A stretch of 64,000 bases of DNA, taken from positions 1,240,001-1,304,000 of the forward strand of contig CAVVST010000005.1 of NCBI GenBank assembly GCA_963750995.1, read 5' to 3'. The DNA comes from CAVVST01 sp963750995. GTDB lineage: Bacteria > Acidobacteriota > Vicinamibacteria > Vicinamibacterales > UBA2999. The translations under genes and the position numbers were made by a program. Each line of letters opens with the position of its first letter. Position 1 is the first letter of the stretch. This document shows, one piece after another, positions 12,242 to 21,538 of this stretch. The notes under the pieces are model-generated. The model worked only from the letters and a program-made list of their open reading frames with translations. It was not told the origin of the DNA and did no database searches.

Positions 12242-14287
12242 ATGATATTCACACCATTCATCTGGCTGGTCGCCGTCGCCGTGCTTGCCGCCGGTTGTTC
12301 GAGCCAGCGGAACGACGAGGAAGGGACGAACGGCGCAGCGCCGGCGGCCGCGCCGGCGGCCGCGACCGAACGGCGCTACCTGCTCGAGCAGGTGGACGAT
12401 GCGGCGGTCGTGCAGCTGTATGCGGACGGATTCTCGTCGCTGCCGCTCCGTGAGAAGACGCTCATCTATCACCTCTATCAGGCGTCGCTCGCCGGACGCG
12501 ACATCTACATCGACCAGCGCCACCGCAACTCACTCGAGATGCGCGGGGTGTTCGAGCAAGTCATCGCCCACCCGCAGGGTGTTGACGCGACTACGCTCCG
12601 CGAAGTCCAGCGCTACGCGAAGTTGTTCTGGCTGAACAACGGTCCGTTCAACAACCTCACCGCGCGGAAATTCGTCCTCAACCTGACGCCGCAGGCGCTG
12701 TCCGCCGCGGTCAAAGCCGCGACCGCGGCCGGCGCAACCTTCACGCCGCCGCAGGGCGAAACGGTTGACGCGATGCTGGCGCGTCTCGGGCCGATGTTCT
12801 TCGACCCGAACGTCGATCCCATCGTCACCAACAAGACGCCCGGACCAGGCCGCGACATCCTGACAGCCAGCGCCAACAACCTCTACTCAGGCGTCAGCAT
12901 GGCCGACCTGAAGGGCTTCACGGAGAAGTACGGCTTGAACTCACGTCTCGTCAAGCGGGACGGGCGGCTGGTCGAGGAGGTCTACCGGATCGACGGCCGG
13001 TTCGGCGCGGAGATCGCGAACGTGGTCAAGCATCTCGAGGCGGCCGTGCCCTTCGCGTCTGCGCCGATGGCGAATGCGCTGCGGGCGTTGATCCAGTTCT
13101 ACCGGACCGGCGAAGCCGCCGACCGCGCCAAGTACGACATCGCGTGGGTCGAGGACAAGGAGTCCCCGGTCGACACGATCAACGGCTTCATCGAGGTCTA
13201 CATGGATCCCCGCGGCATCAAGGGGTCGTGGGAGAGCCTCGTGTTCTACGTGAACCTGGAAAAGACCGAGCGGATTCGAACGCTCGCGGCCAACGCGCAG
13301 TGGTTCGAGGACCGGATGCCGTGGAACCCGCAGTACCGCAAGCCGAACGTCACCGGCATCATCGCCAACGCCATTGACGTGGTCGTCGAGACCGGCGACT
13401 CCGGGCCGGTGACGCCGGTCGGCATCAACCTGCCCAACGATCAGCGTATTCGCGAGCAATACGGCAGCAAGTCGATCTCGCTGGCCAACGTGAACGAGGC
13501 CTACGACAAGTCGACGCCCGGCTCGATGCGGAGTGAGTTCGCCTGGTCACCGGACGAGGCGGCGCGTGCCGAGAAATTCGGGACGCTCGGCGGCGAGCTC
13601 ACCACCGACCTGCACGAAGTGCTCGGCCATGCATCCGGACGGCAGAAAGAGGGACTCAAGGGATCGCCGCAGGAACTCATCAAGGAGCACTTCTCGGCGC
13701 TCGAGGAAGCGCGCGCCGACCTGGTGGCGCTGTATTTCCTCCCCGATCCGAAGATGGTGGAGCTCGGGATCATCCCGGCGGCCAATCAGGACGCCGTCGT
13801 CCGCGCCGAGTACGAAGCCTACACGCGCAATGCCCTGGTGCAGCTGCGGCGCGTGCGCGAGGGCACGCAGCTCGAAGAAGACCACATGCGGAACCGTCAG
13901 ATGGTCGTGCGATGGCTGTTGGCCAACAGCAAAGCGATCGAGGAGCGGACCAAAGACGGGAAGCACTATCTCGTCATGATCGACCCTGCCGCCTTCCACG
14001 AAGGCGTCGGGCGGCTGCTGGCCGAAGTCCAGCGAATCAAGTCAGAAGGCGACGCCGCCGCCGCGGCCAGGCTGTTCGATACCTACGGGATCCACTTCGA
14101 CCCGGCAATCCGCGACGAAATCGTCAAGCGCGTCGATGCGCTGAAGCTCCCGTCCTATAGCGGTTTCGTGATGCCGAAGCTGACGGCGGCGACGGGCGCG
14201 GACGGAAAAATCACTGACGTCACGATCTCCTATCCGCAGGATCTGACGACCCAGATGCTGGAGTACTCGGGAGTGCGATCGAACTAA
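12242..14287 (+). CDS. Dipeptidyl-peptidase III-type metallopeptidase (M49), lipoprotein
   Basis: About 680 residues. The start at 12242 gives a lipoprotein signal (IWLVAVAVLAAGCSS, lipobox LAAGC). The M49 zinc motif HEVLGH is at about residue 458, matching the HExxxGH spacing peculiar to DPP III. The second zinc/glutamate helix EEARADLVALYF follows about 30 residues later. Members cleave dipeptides from the N-termini of short peptides. Here the lipid anchor places it in the periplasm or on the outer membrane, so it is probably nutritional. Length and motif order fit the bacterial M49 branch. Intact frame; monocistronic, ending at the repeat array at 14293-14509. Confidence 0.93.
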   Translation: MIFTPFIWLVAVAVLAAGCSSQRNDEEGTNGAAPAAAPAAATERRYLLEQVDDAAVVQLYADGFSSLPLREKTLIYHLYQASLAGRDIYIDQRHRNSLEMRGVFEQVIAHPQGVDATTLREVQRYAKLFWLNNGPFNNLTARKFVLNLTPQALSAAVKAATAAGATFTPPQGETVDAMLARLGPMFFDPNVDPIVTNKTPGPGRDILTASANNLYSGVSMADLKGFTEKYGLNSRLVKRDGRLVEEVYRIDGRFGAEIANVVKHLEAAVPFASAPMANALRALIQFYRTGEAADRAKYDIAWVEDKESPVDTINGFIEVYMDPRGIKGSWESLVFYVNLEKTERIRTLAANAQWFEDRMPWNPQYRKPNVTGIIANAIDVVVETGDSGPVTPVGINLPNDQRIREQYGSKSISLANVNEAYDKSTPGSMRSEFAWSPDEAARAEKFGTLGGELTTDLHEVLGHASGRQKEGLKGSPQELIKEHFSALEEARADLVALYFLPDPKMVELGIIPAANQDAVVRAEYEAYTRNALVQLRRVREGTQLEEDHMRNRQMVVRWLLANSKAIEERTKDGKHYLVMIDPAAFHEGVGRLLAEVQRIKSEGDAAAAARLFDTYGIHFDPAIRDEIVKRVDALKLPSYSGFVMPKLTAATGADGKITDVTISYPQDLTTQMLEYSGVRSN

Positions 14288-14292
14288 TGCTC

Positions 14293-14509
14293 GTCGGTGC
14301 GATGCCGCTTCGATAGTCAGTGCGATCTGGCTTCGCTAGTCGGTGCGATCGCGCGTCGGTCGTCGGTGCGATCACTCTTGGCTTGTCAGCGCAGATAACC
14401 GCAGACCCGAGCACTGACAAGCGACAGAGGCTTCGCACCGACGCGCGACAGATCGCACCGACGTTCGCCAGGTGGTCTCACCGACAAGCGAAGAGTGACT
14501 TGCACCGAC
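14293..14509. repeat. 23-bp-period tandem array that inverts at its centre
   Basis: Between two convergent genes. The core GTCGGTGCGAT (or GTCAGTGCGAT) starts at 14293, 14316, 14339 and 14362, an exact 23-base period; a decayed copy follows at 14385. From about 14411 the complement appears: GCACTGAC at 14411, GCACCGAC at 14435, 14455 and 14502, and TCACCGAC at 14478, spaced 20-24. The whole forms a large imperfect cruciform-capable inverted array centred near 14400. It could act as a bidirectional terminator for the M49 gene and the gene ending at 14521. There are no open frames or unique spacers here. Confidence 0.85.
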
Positions 14510-14520
14510 GCGACGCTGGT

Positions 14521-15774
14521 TCAGAGATAGCGCAGTAGCGATTTCGAATGCCGTCGCTTGATCCCTGCATACCAGCGGCAGAGGAAGTAGAGAATGACGA
14601 CCGCGACGGCCCAGCAGGCGTAGACCATCCCGAGCTCGAAACCGGCATTCGGCGGGACGTCGGTGAAGAATGCCGGAGGGCTGATGAAGTAATAGCCCAC
14701 GTCCTTGCCCGCGAACAGGCTGACCACGATCGCCAGGCTGTGCGCGATCGGCCACTGCAGCAGATAGAAAAACAGCGGCACCCGCCCGAAGGTGATGAGC
14801 GCGCGCGCGCCGGAATTGTCCAATCGCCGCGGCTCCAGCCACGCCAGCGCGAGCATCATCGGCCCCAGCGTCATCAACAGGAACAGGAGCGACGGCGGGT
14901 ACTTGGTCGTGTTGACAAACGACAACAGCGTGAAGAGTGCTGACGGCTGCACTCGCCATGGCGCCGGATCGCCGTAGATGTTCAGCGCGCGGATGCCGAT
15001 GAACGCCGCGATCAGCGCCGTGCCGGCGATCGCGAGCACGCGACGCCTGCGGTCCGGGTCGAGATCGTAAACGCGGCCGAAGGCATATCCCGCGGCCATC
15101 ACGCCGATCCAGGGCACCAGCGGATAGATCAGCAGCACCACCGGACCGGGCCAGGTGAACAGTGGGAAGAATTCATTGCCCTGGTGAAGAATCATCCACA
15201 ACCTGGCGGCGGCGCTCGGCACCGGCGAGCCCGGGCCCTGCCAGCCCTGCACATGAATGCCGTCGAGCAGGTTGTGCAGCGCGATCATCGCGATGCCGAA
15301 GGTCGCGATTGCGGCCATCGGCAGGTGGACGAGACCCGCCAGCACCACCATGGAGACGCCGATCGCCCAGATCACCTGCATCACGCCGAGAAACGCGTAG
15401 TCGAGGTTGAACCAGGTGCCGATGCGCACGGCGGTGAATTCGAGCACGACCAGCCACAGCCCGCGAGTGAACAAGAAGCGCGAGAGTTCCGCGGTGGTCG
15501 CGCCGCGGGCGCGCTGAAGATACGCGGCCACGCCGGCGAGGAACACGAACGTAGGTGCACAGTAGTGGGTAATCCACCGGGTGAGGAAAAGCAGCGTCGT
15601 CGTTCGCGTGAGGTCGGTCGGGTCGAACGTGAACGCAACGTTGTGTACGAAGTCGCGCGTGTGGTCGAGCACCATCACGACCATGACGGCGCCGCGGACG
15701 AGATCGATCGACTCGAGCCGGGCCCGCGCCGGCGCGGCGACGGGTTTCGCGGCGGACGACGCGGCGAGACTCAC
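14521..15774 (-). CDS. DUF1624 family membrane protein (putative acyltransferase)
   Basis: 417 residues, about ten membrane helices. The DUF1624 signature is near the N-terminus: RLESIDLVRGAVMVVMVLDHTRDF. A second typical segment, PTFVFLAGVAAYL, follows. The C-terminal helices include ALITFGRVPLFFYLLQWP, common in the family. Related proteins are annotated as heparan-alpha-glucosaminide N-acetyltransferase-like. The role here is unproven, but modification of envelope sugar at the membrane is likely. The ATG at 15774 overlaps the stop of the upstream YCII gene (ATGA), so the two are co-translated. Confidence 0.88.
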   Translation of the reverse strand: MSLAASSAAKPVAAPARARLESIDLVRGAVMVVMVLDHTRDFVHNVAFTFDPTDLTRTTTLLFLTRWITHYCAPTFVFLAGVAAYLQRARGATTAELSRFLFTRGLWLVVLEFTAVRIGTWFNLDYAFLGVMQVIWAIGVSMVVLAGLVHLPMAAIATFGIAMIALHNLLDGIHVQGWQGPGSPVPSAAARLWMILHQGNEFFPLFTWPGPVVLLIYPLVPWIGVMAAGYAFGRVYDLDPDRRRRVLAIAGTALIAAFIGIRALNIYGDPAPWRVQPSALFTLLSFVNTTKYPPSLLFLLMTLGPMMLALAWLEPRRLDNSGARALITFGRVPLFFYLLQWPIAHSLAIVVSLFAGKDVGYYFISPPAFFTDVPPNAGFELGMVYACWAVAVVILYFLCRWYAGIKRRHSKSLLRYL

Positions 15775-16076
15775 AGCTTGTCGGGCAGCTGCACTTCAGC
15801 GTCTCGCCCGAGGACCGTCGTCCACTCGCGGACGCGCCACTTCTTCACCAGGCCGTTGATCACGTACGGATCCTTCTCAGCGAACCGCTCGGCGACCTCG
15901 GGCGACGTGCCCTTGAACAGCAGCACCGCCCCATCGGGGGGATTGTTGTAAGCGCCCCCCAGTACCAGCTCACCGCGAGCCATCGATTCGCGCGCATAGC
16001 CGATGTGGGCGGCGCGGAGCGGCACGCGCCGGGTTACGTAGTCGTCAACGACGTCGTAGAAGAGAAGAAAATGCAT
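15771..16076 (-). CDS. YCII-related (YciI-like) protein
   Basis: 101 residues, the usual size for a single YCII domain. The pattern MHFLLFYDVVDDYVTRR, then R.AHIGYARESMARGELVLGGAY, and the end FAEKDPYVINGLVKKWRVREW match the family, including the histidine in the HIGYA segment and the aspartate in EKDPYV proposed as an active-site pair. YCII proteins are ferredoxin-like dimers of uncertain enzymatic activity. It overlaps the following DUF1624 gene by four bases. Confidence 0.9.
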   Translation of the reverse strand: MHFLLFYDVVDDYVTRRVPLRAAHIGYARESMARGELVLGGAYNNPPDGAVLLFKGTSPEVAERFAEKDPYVINGLVKKWRVREWTTVLGRDAEVQLPDKL

Positions 16077-16154
16077 CTGGTGATTTGAGATTGATGATTT
16101 GTGAATTGTGACTTGTGACTTTATTGAGCCTTGTGCTTGAGCCTTGTGCCTTGT
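16077..16154. repeat. Low-complexity short-repeat spacer
   Basis: The gap holds small tandem words: TTGTGA/TTGTGAC repeated at the left, then GAGCCTTGTGC repeated twice (the second as GAGCCTTGTGCC). No promoter or hairpin stands out. It resembles slipped-strand simple repeats. Confidence 0.5.
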
Positions 16155-16712
16155 TCAGGGCCAGAGCCATCCGAACGCGCCGCCGGTCAGCAATCCATAG
16201 ATCAGTCCGTCGACCGTCTCCTTCGCCGTCCGCGTCCATGGACGGTCGTACCAGATGGTGTTCTCCCACTGCGCCACGCAGTAGGCGATAAACGCGACGG
16301 TGCCGGAAAAGCGGAACACCTCGAGGTAGGGCGCGCCGGCGGGGAGCGCGCGGCTGGTGACGTAGGCCGACAGAATGCCGGCGACGACGCAGAACACGAA
16401 CCATGCGGCCAGCCGGCCGCCCATCGCCATGTCACCCGTACGCCTGACGGTCATCATCATCACCGGCCCCTTGTTCACCTTGGCGATGAATTCTGGTGAC
16501 CGGTGCGCCTGCGGTCCGCGCGGGCACGGAACCATGTAGTCGCCCGGCGCCACGTTGAAGGGACGCAGCGCGTCCATCACTGCGTCCTCGGACGGGACGG
16601 GGCGGTAATCGGCGCGGTGGAACGGCAGCACCATGTGGAGCAGAAAGCTCGCGAAGAAGACGAGCACCGCCGCCACGAGGATTGGAAGCCACAACGACGC
16701 CAGCGAGACCAT
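16155..16712 (-). CDS. Conserved hypothetical membrane protein
   Basis: 185 residues, not assigned to a named family. The N-terminal helix (LWLPILVAAVLVFFASFLLHMVLPF) is followed by a soluble part with the phrases HRADYRPVPSEDAVMDALR and GDYMVPCPRG. Three further helices then reach the C-terminus (AAWFVFCVVAGILSAYV, FSGTVAFIAYCVAQWE, GLIYGLLTGGAFGWLWP). The aromatic phrase ENTIWYDRPW and the PCP motif are the most conserved-looking elements. It may belong to the same minus-strand run as the YCII gene, 79 bp downstream. Function unknown. Confidence 0.7.
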   Translation of the reverse strand: MVSLASLWLPILVAAVLVFFASFLLHMVLPFHRADYRPVPSEDAVMDALRPFNVAPGDYMVPCPRGPQAHRSPEFIAKVNKGPVMMMTVRRTGDMAMGGRLAAWFVFCVVAGILSAYVTSRALPAGAPYLEVFRFSGTVAFIAYCVAQWENTIWYDRPWTRTAKETVDGLIYGLLTGGAFGWLWP

Positions 16713-16723
16713 TTACGCTCCTT

Positions 16724-16815
16724 GTAATGGGGTCGGGAGTCATTTCTAGAGGACAGTCGAACGAACCGCAAGAAAATTTCGACTGTCCTCTAGAAATGAC
16801 TCCCGACCCCATTAC
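16724..16815. repeat. Perfect 37-bp inverted repeat with 18-nt loop (palindromic element)
   Basis: Arms 16724-16760 and 16779-16815 are exact reverse complements over all 37 bases; the loop is 16761-16778. The right arm ends at the base before the stop codon of the M28 peptidase gene (16816-16818). The arm reads GTAATGGGGTCGGGAGTCAT and onward through a TCTAGA site. Hairpins of this type resemble nonautonomous palindromic elements moved by REP-associated or IS200-like transposases. As RNA it would form a very stable stem and could terminate transcription of the M28 gene, though no T-tract follows. Confidence 0.92.
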
Positions 16816-18477
16816 CTAACGCGTAACCGGTGCGGCTGCCGGAACAGGCGGCTGCTGTTGCTGTTGCTGCGGACGACGCGGCATGTCCTCTTTCGTGAAT
16901 CGCGGGAGCGGCTCGTCGCGCATCGCCAGGTGATAGACCGCGCTGGCCACGACGATCGCCGTCTTCTTCACGTCGTCCTCGACAATCCGCTCGTAGGTGT
17001 CGAGGTTCGTATGCCAGGTGTAGGACTGATACTCGATCGGATCCTGGAGCGCGCCGATGCCGGGCAACCCGGCTTCATTGAACGAGGTGTGATCCGTCCC
17101 GCCGCGCTGACGGCTCCGCGTCGTGGTCGCGCCCATCACACCAAGGTCCTTCAACGAGGCGACGGCTTCCCGAAGAATCGAGCCCGCAGTGGGCGGACCG
17201 AATACCGTCCAGCCACGTACGCGGCCAGTGCCGTTGTCGACGTTGAAATAGCCGGCGAACTTCGCGTGCTCCGGCTTGGGCTGTTCGACGGTACCGAAGT
17301 GTTCCCGCACGTAGGCCTGAGAGCCAAGGAGTCCCTGTTCCTCGCCACTCCACAGCGCCACGCGTACGGTCCGGCGAGGCTTGGCCCCGGTAGCCGCCAG
17401 GATTCGCGCCGCCTCCATCATGATGGCGCAGCCGATGGCGTTATCGGTGGCGCCGGTGCCCGCATGCCACGAATCCAGATGTCCGCCGAGCATCACGACT
17501 TCGTCGGCCTTGTCACCGCCGGGGATCTCGGCAATCACGTTGTAGCTCGTCCGCCCCTCGGGGTGGGTGCGATTGACGATGTCGAATTCGAGTTCGACGC
17601 TGCGCCCATCGGCCACGAGCCGCCAGATGCGGCCGTAGTCTTCGTTGCGCATCACGACGGTCGGCGGCGCCTTGGCGACGTCGTAGGCGGGGTTGTTGAA
17701 CGCCCGAATCTGACCATGATCGCGGCCGGCATCATTGATGCGCACCAGCGCGCCGCTGTCGACGAGGAACTGGTTGAGCTGCTGTTGAAGCTGGTTGTTG
17801 TTCAGCGGCTGATCGTCCGCCGGCTGGGCGGGCGGCGTCGCGGCTGGCGATTGCGCCGCGGGCGCAGGCGTCTGCTGTTGCGCCGGTCCACCTGCCGGCG
17901 CGGCGTTCAGCGTGTTCATCACATCGGCGTCGTCGCGGCGAAGCGCCGGCTTGCTGAAGGTGACCTGCACCTGCTGCGGGACGCCGACGAGCACCATTCT
18001 GCCCTTCACCGACGCCTTGAGCGGTTCGAGATACGCCGTCAGTGTCGCCCGCGTCGGTCGCTGTGGCAGCGTCATCTGCATTGCCAGTCCGCGCACCGCG
18101 CCACTCGTCCCGGGCGTCCAGCCAAGCGCTTCGACGACCAGTGCGTCTTGCACCGGCGAAACGAGATGCGCGGTCAGCCGCTCGTTGGTCCAGCCGGCGC
18201 GGTTGAAATCCCACGGCTCGAGGCGCCCCTGCTTCAGCCCCCAGGCGTGCATCTGCTCGATCGCCCACTCCCCCGCTGCTTTCAGGTTCGGGGACCCTGT
18301 CATCCGAGGACCGTAGACGTCGGTGAGGACGTGCAGCGTCTCGAGGATCTTCGAGTTGCTGGTGCCCTCCTGGCGGAACTTCCAGAACATGTCCAGGTCG
18401 ACACGCTCCTCTGCGGCGGTGCGGGCGAACGCCGCGACCACCAGCGTCACGACGACGACGGTTGTTGCTTTTCGCAT
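16816..18477 (-). CDS. M28 family zinc aminopeptidase, secreted
   Basis: About 553 residues. The ATG at 18477 opens a signal peptide (KATTVVVVTLVVAAFARTAA). M28 metal ligands are visible in order: GGHLDSWHAGTGATDNAIG (His, bridging Asp), SGEEQGLLGS (catalytic and ligand Glu), VDNGTG (Asp), and WHTNLDTYE (His). A Pro/Ala/Gln-rich linker (about residues 200-235) splits a PA-like insert, and the C-terminus is a poly-Gln/Pro tail. Such enzymes release N-terminal amino acids from peptides outside the cytoplasm. It is followed by the S9 peptidase gene on the same strand, so a peptide-scavenging pair is likely. Confidence 0.93.
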   Translation of the reverse strand: MRKATTVVVVTLVVAAFARTAAEERVDLDMFWKFRQEGTSNSKILETLHVLTDVYGPRMTGSPNLKAAGEWAIEQMHAWGLKQGRLEPWDFNRAGWTNERLTAHLVSPVQDALVVEALGWTPGTSGAVRGLAMQMTLPQRPTRATLTAYLEPLKASVKGRMVLVGVPQQVQVTFSKPALRRDDADVMNTLNAAPAGGPAQQQTPAPAAQSPAATPPAQPADDQPLNNNQLQQQLNQFLVDSGALVRINDAGRDHGQIRAFNNPAYDVAKAPPTVVMRNEDYGRIWRLVADGRSVELEFDIVNRTHPEGRTSYNVIAEIPGGDKADEVVMLGGHLDSWHAGTGATDNAIGCAIMMEAARILAATGAKPRRTVRVALWSGEEQGLLGSQAYVREHFGTVEQPKPEHAKFAGYFNVDNGTGRVRGWTVFGPPTAGSILREAVASLKDLGVMGATTTRSRQRGGTDHTSFNEAGLPGIGALQDPIEYQSYTWHTNLDTYERIVEDDVKKTAIVVASAVYHLAMRDEPLPRFTKEDMPRRPQQQQQQPPVPAAAPVTR

Positions 18478-18499
18478 ATGCCCTCGAGTTGCGCGCATG

Positions 18500-20486
18500 T
18501 TACCGCAGGTTGTCGATCGGCACGGGAGGGATGGGGTCCGCCGGGGTAAAGCCGAACACCGCGCCGTAGAAATAGAGTTCCGCCTCCAGGCAGCGGATGA
18601 TGGTTTCCGCCTTCCGGAAGCCATGCTGCTCACCCTCGAAGGCGAGGTAGGACACCGGCAGCCCCTTGGCGCGGACGGCGTCGGCCATCATCTGGGACTG
18701 GTTGGGCGGCACGACCTTGTCTTCGAGTCCCTGGAAAAGAATGAGCGGACAGGCCAGCCGATCGATAGCGTGAATCGGCGAACGTTCACGGTAGATGGCC
18801 CTGGCCGCTGGATACGGCGCCACAAGGCTGTGCGAGTAGCGCGATTCGAACTTGTGCGTGTCGATCTCGAGTACCTCGAGATCGCTGACGCCGTAGTAGC
18901 TGGCGCCGGCTTTGAACACCTCCGGATGAAACGTCAGCGCCGCGAGCGTGGTGTAACCGCCGGCGCTGCCGCCGCGAATGACCGCCCTGTGTGCATCGGC
19001 CTTCCCCTGGGCCGCCAGGAACCGCATCGCGGCGATGACGTCGTCGACGTCGGCAATCCCCCACTTGCCGTTCAGGCGCTCCCGGTAGGCGCGGCCGTAC
19101 CCCGAGCTGCCGCGATAGTTCACGTCCACGACCGCAAATCCGCGGCTCGTCCAGTACCTGGATCTGCAGGTCGAGCGTGGGCCGCGCGGCCGACGTCGGT
19201 CCCCCGTGACTGATGACGACGAGCGGAGGCCGTTCGCCGGCGGACGCCGTGAAATCCCGGTTGCGCGGCACGTAATAAAACGCGTGCGCCTGCTCCCCGC
19301 CGGTCGTCTCGAACGCGATCGGCTCGGCCACCGAGATGTAGCCGTCATCGATGTCCAGCGTCGATCCGCGACGAAGCGTCTCCACCACGCCCGACGCGAG
19401 ATCCACGCGAACCACCGCGTCGGGTTGCGTGGCGGATCCGGCAATCACGACGGCGTGGGTATCGTTGGCCGCCAACCACTCACTCGGCATGAGCCGGGGC
19501 GCAATGTCCGTCAGCGCACCGGTCGCCGGATCCACGATGGCCAGATGCCATTGCCCCTTGCGCGTGTAGGACGTGACGAGCCGCGACGGCCCGGCGAATT
19601 GCCACGTCGATGTTCCAAACACCCATTGCGGCCGTCCGAACTCTGCACTCGCCACGTTCGGATCGTTCGTGACGTGCGTATCGTGCGGCCCGTTGGCGTT
19701 CGGATTCGTTCGGTAGAGGTGCCAGTAGCCGGATCGATCGCTGACGTAGTACAGCGTTCCCTCCGCTGACCATCCCGGCTGGTAGATGGATTCGGCCACG
19801 CCGCCGGCGATCTGCCGGGCGTTCTCGAGCGCTCCAGCTTCGGTCACGTCGGCGACCCACAGTTCCGTGGCGTCCCACGGCATATTCGGATGGCGCCACG
19901 AGAGCCACGCCAGCGTCGAGCCGTCCGGGCTCAGTCTCGGCGTCGAGTAGAAGTCGTAGCCCGACGCGAGAATCTGACCGGGGTCGAGAATCTGGCCGGC
20001 GTCGGGTCCGGCCTCAGCCGGACCTAGAGGAATGCTGACGAGCGCGTTGACCGCCTCACCCGGCCCGGTGTGATCCTCGCGGACGCAGATCAACCGCCTT
20101 CGCCGGGTGTCGAGCGCAAAATCCGCGTAGAACCACGCGCCCTCCGGGGTGAGCGGCTGCGTCTGCTGTCCGGGCGCCAGCCGATAGACACGCTGATCGG
20201 CAAAATTGACGACGAACGCCACCCCCGCTGCGACAAGGTAGGCGCCGCCGCCGTATTCCTGCACGCGCGAACGGACGTTCATGTCGCGCGGTGTCACGTC
20301 GGTAGTTGTCCCGTCGGGCGCGCGCTTCATGAGCGCATATCGACCGCCTTCGCTCGGACGCCCTTCGAGCCAGTAGATGTCTTTGCCGTCAAGCGAGACC
20401 GCGCCAAGGCGCAGCCCACCGGCGGCGACGGCGGCCGCCGACAGCGGGGACGCCCACGTACCATATGCTCCTGCCCTGGCCATCAC
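18500..20486 (-). CDS. S9 family (prolyl oligopeptidase-type) serine peptidase (frame break)
   Basis: About 660 residues when closed. The N-terminal part is a beta-propeller (repeats such as TPRLSPDGSTLAWLSWRHP and GTLYYVSDRSGYWHLY). The C-terminal alpha/beta hydrolase has PPLVVISHGGPT (oxyanion region), the nucleophile elbow RGGSAGGYTT, the aspartate in LFQGLEDKVVPP and the histidine in EGEQHGF. A one-base insertion near 19150 breaks the frame just before YWTSRGFAVVDVNYRGSSGYG. The propeller contains an odd stretch GPAEAGPDAGQILDPGQIL, encoded partly by a REP-like palindrome (20006-20025). No signal peptide is evident. S9C-like by its C-terminal pattern. Confidence 0.9.
20006..20025. repeat. 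REP-like palindrome inside the S9 peptidase gene
   Basis: GTCCGGCCTCAGCCGGACCT differs by one base from the complement of the intergenic palindrome seen at 37156, 37347, 37562 and 48873. It is translated in frame as part of GPAEAGPDAG within a propeller loop. Confidence 0.7.
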
Positions 20487-20503
20487 GCGACTATAATCCG
20501 CCC

Positions 20504-21538
20504 ATGCATAGAGTCTCGATTCTTGCCGGCGTGGTTGCGGCCGGACTGGTGGCCGGCGTCATCGGCGAGGCGCGGCAGGGCGGGCCGCCGCCCGCGCAGT
20601 TGCGAATCGAGCCGGTCAAGCCGGGGCTCTACGCCATCCTCAACCCCGGCTCCAACACGCTTGCGGTCCGCGTGACCAACGACGGCGTGCTGCTGGTCGA
20701 TGACATGTTCGAGCGCAACTACGACCAGATCATCGCCCTGGTCAAGACGGTCACCAGCCAGCCGGTGAAGTATGTGATCAGCACGCATCACCATGGCGAT
20801 CACACCGGGGGCAACGTCCGATTCTTGGAGCACGCAACCATCTTCGGCCACAAAAACGCGCGCGCGTCGATGACCAACGGGCCAAAGCCGCTGCCCGGTC
20901 CACCCCCGGTGACCTTCACGACCGAGGCGGCCATTCACCTCGGCGGCGCCGAAGTGCAGATGCATTACCTCGGGACCGGCCATACCAACGGCGACATCGT
21001 CGTTTATTTTCCCGATCTGCGGGTCATCGCGATGGGGGATCTGTTCGTCGTCCTCGGGAACGTTCCGTATGTCGACTATGCCGGCGGTGGCTCGACACTC
21101 GGGTGGGTGCCAACCCTCGAAAAAGCGCTCAAGTTCGAGTTCGATACGGTGATCCCCGGCCACGGCCCGGTGGCAACGAAGGCCGACCTGCAGAAATACA
21201 AGGACAACCTGCAGACGCTCCACACCCGCACGCGCGAACTGATCAAACAGGGCGTGCCGAAGGATCAGTACGTAGCGAGGCTGAAGACGGACGACCTTGG
21301 CTGGGGCGTCGACCCGGCGTCGCTGTTCGTCCGCGCCGCGTCCGGCGGTTTTTACGACGAGCTGCAGGCAAGTCGAAGTAAGCAACTAGGACGACAAGTG
21401 ACACGAATTGTTCAAGGAAGTCGTGGCCGTCGTGGCTTCAACTGCCGTCACGGATCACGCGACAGCTTTCGATATCGAACGTCACCGCGCCCACTGTTAG
21501 CCGCGTCTGGTCGCGCAGGCCGGCAGCGAATCGGATGA
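20504..21538 (+). CDS. MBL-fold metallo-hydrolase, secreted
   Basis: The signal segment HRVSILAGVVAAGLVAGVIG is followed by a metallo-beta-lactamase fold. The metal motif is THHHGDHTGGN (about residue 98), and the later ligands appear in GTGHTNGD, AMGDLF and IPGHGP. As read, the frame extends to 21538, overlapping the convergent PLP gene by 101 bases with an unnatural Arg-rich tail. A one-base deletion near 21372 would instead end the protein at DELQAKSK with a stop at 21379-21381, which I think is the true end. The substrate is not predictable; related proteins are periplasmic hydrolases. Divergent from the S9 gene with only 17 bp between the start codons. Confidence 0.85.
   Translation: MHRVSILAGVVAAGLVAGVIGEARQGGPPPAQLRIEPVKPGLYAILNPGSNTLAVRVTNDGVLLVDDMFERNYDQIIALVKTVTSQPVKYVISTHHHGDHTGGNVRFLEHATIFGHKNARASMTNGPKPLPGPPPVTFTTEAAIHLGGAEVQMHYLGTGHTNGDIVVYFPDLRVIAMGDLFVVLGNVPYVDYAGGGSTLGWVPTLEKALKFEFDTVIPGHGPVATKADLQKYKDNLQTLHTRTRELIKQGVPKDQYVARLKTDDLGWGVDPASLFVRAASGGFYDELQASRSKQLGRQVTRIVQGSRGRRGFNCRHGSRDSFRYRTSPRPLLAASGRAGRQRIG

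Noticed and set aside
14293..14509. CRISPR array
   Set aside because: The unit is 23 bp in total with no unique spacers, and the second half is inverted.
16858..18549. 563-codon plus-strand frame antisense to the M28 peptidase
   Set aside because: No domain; the opposite strand has all metal ligands in order.
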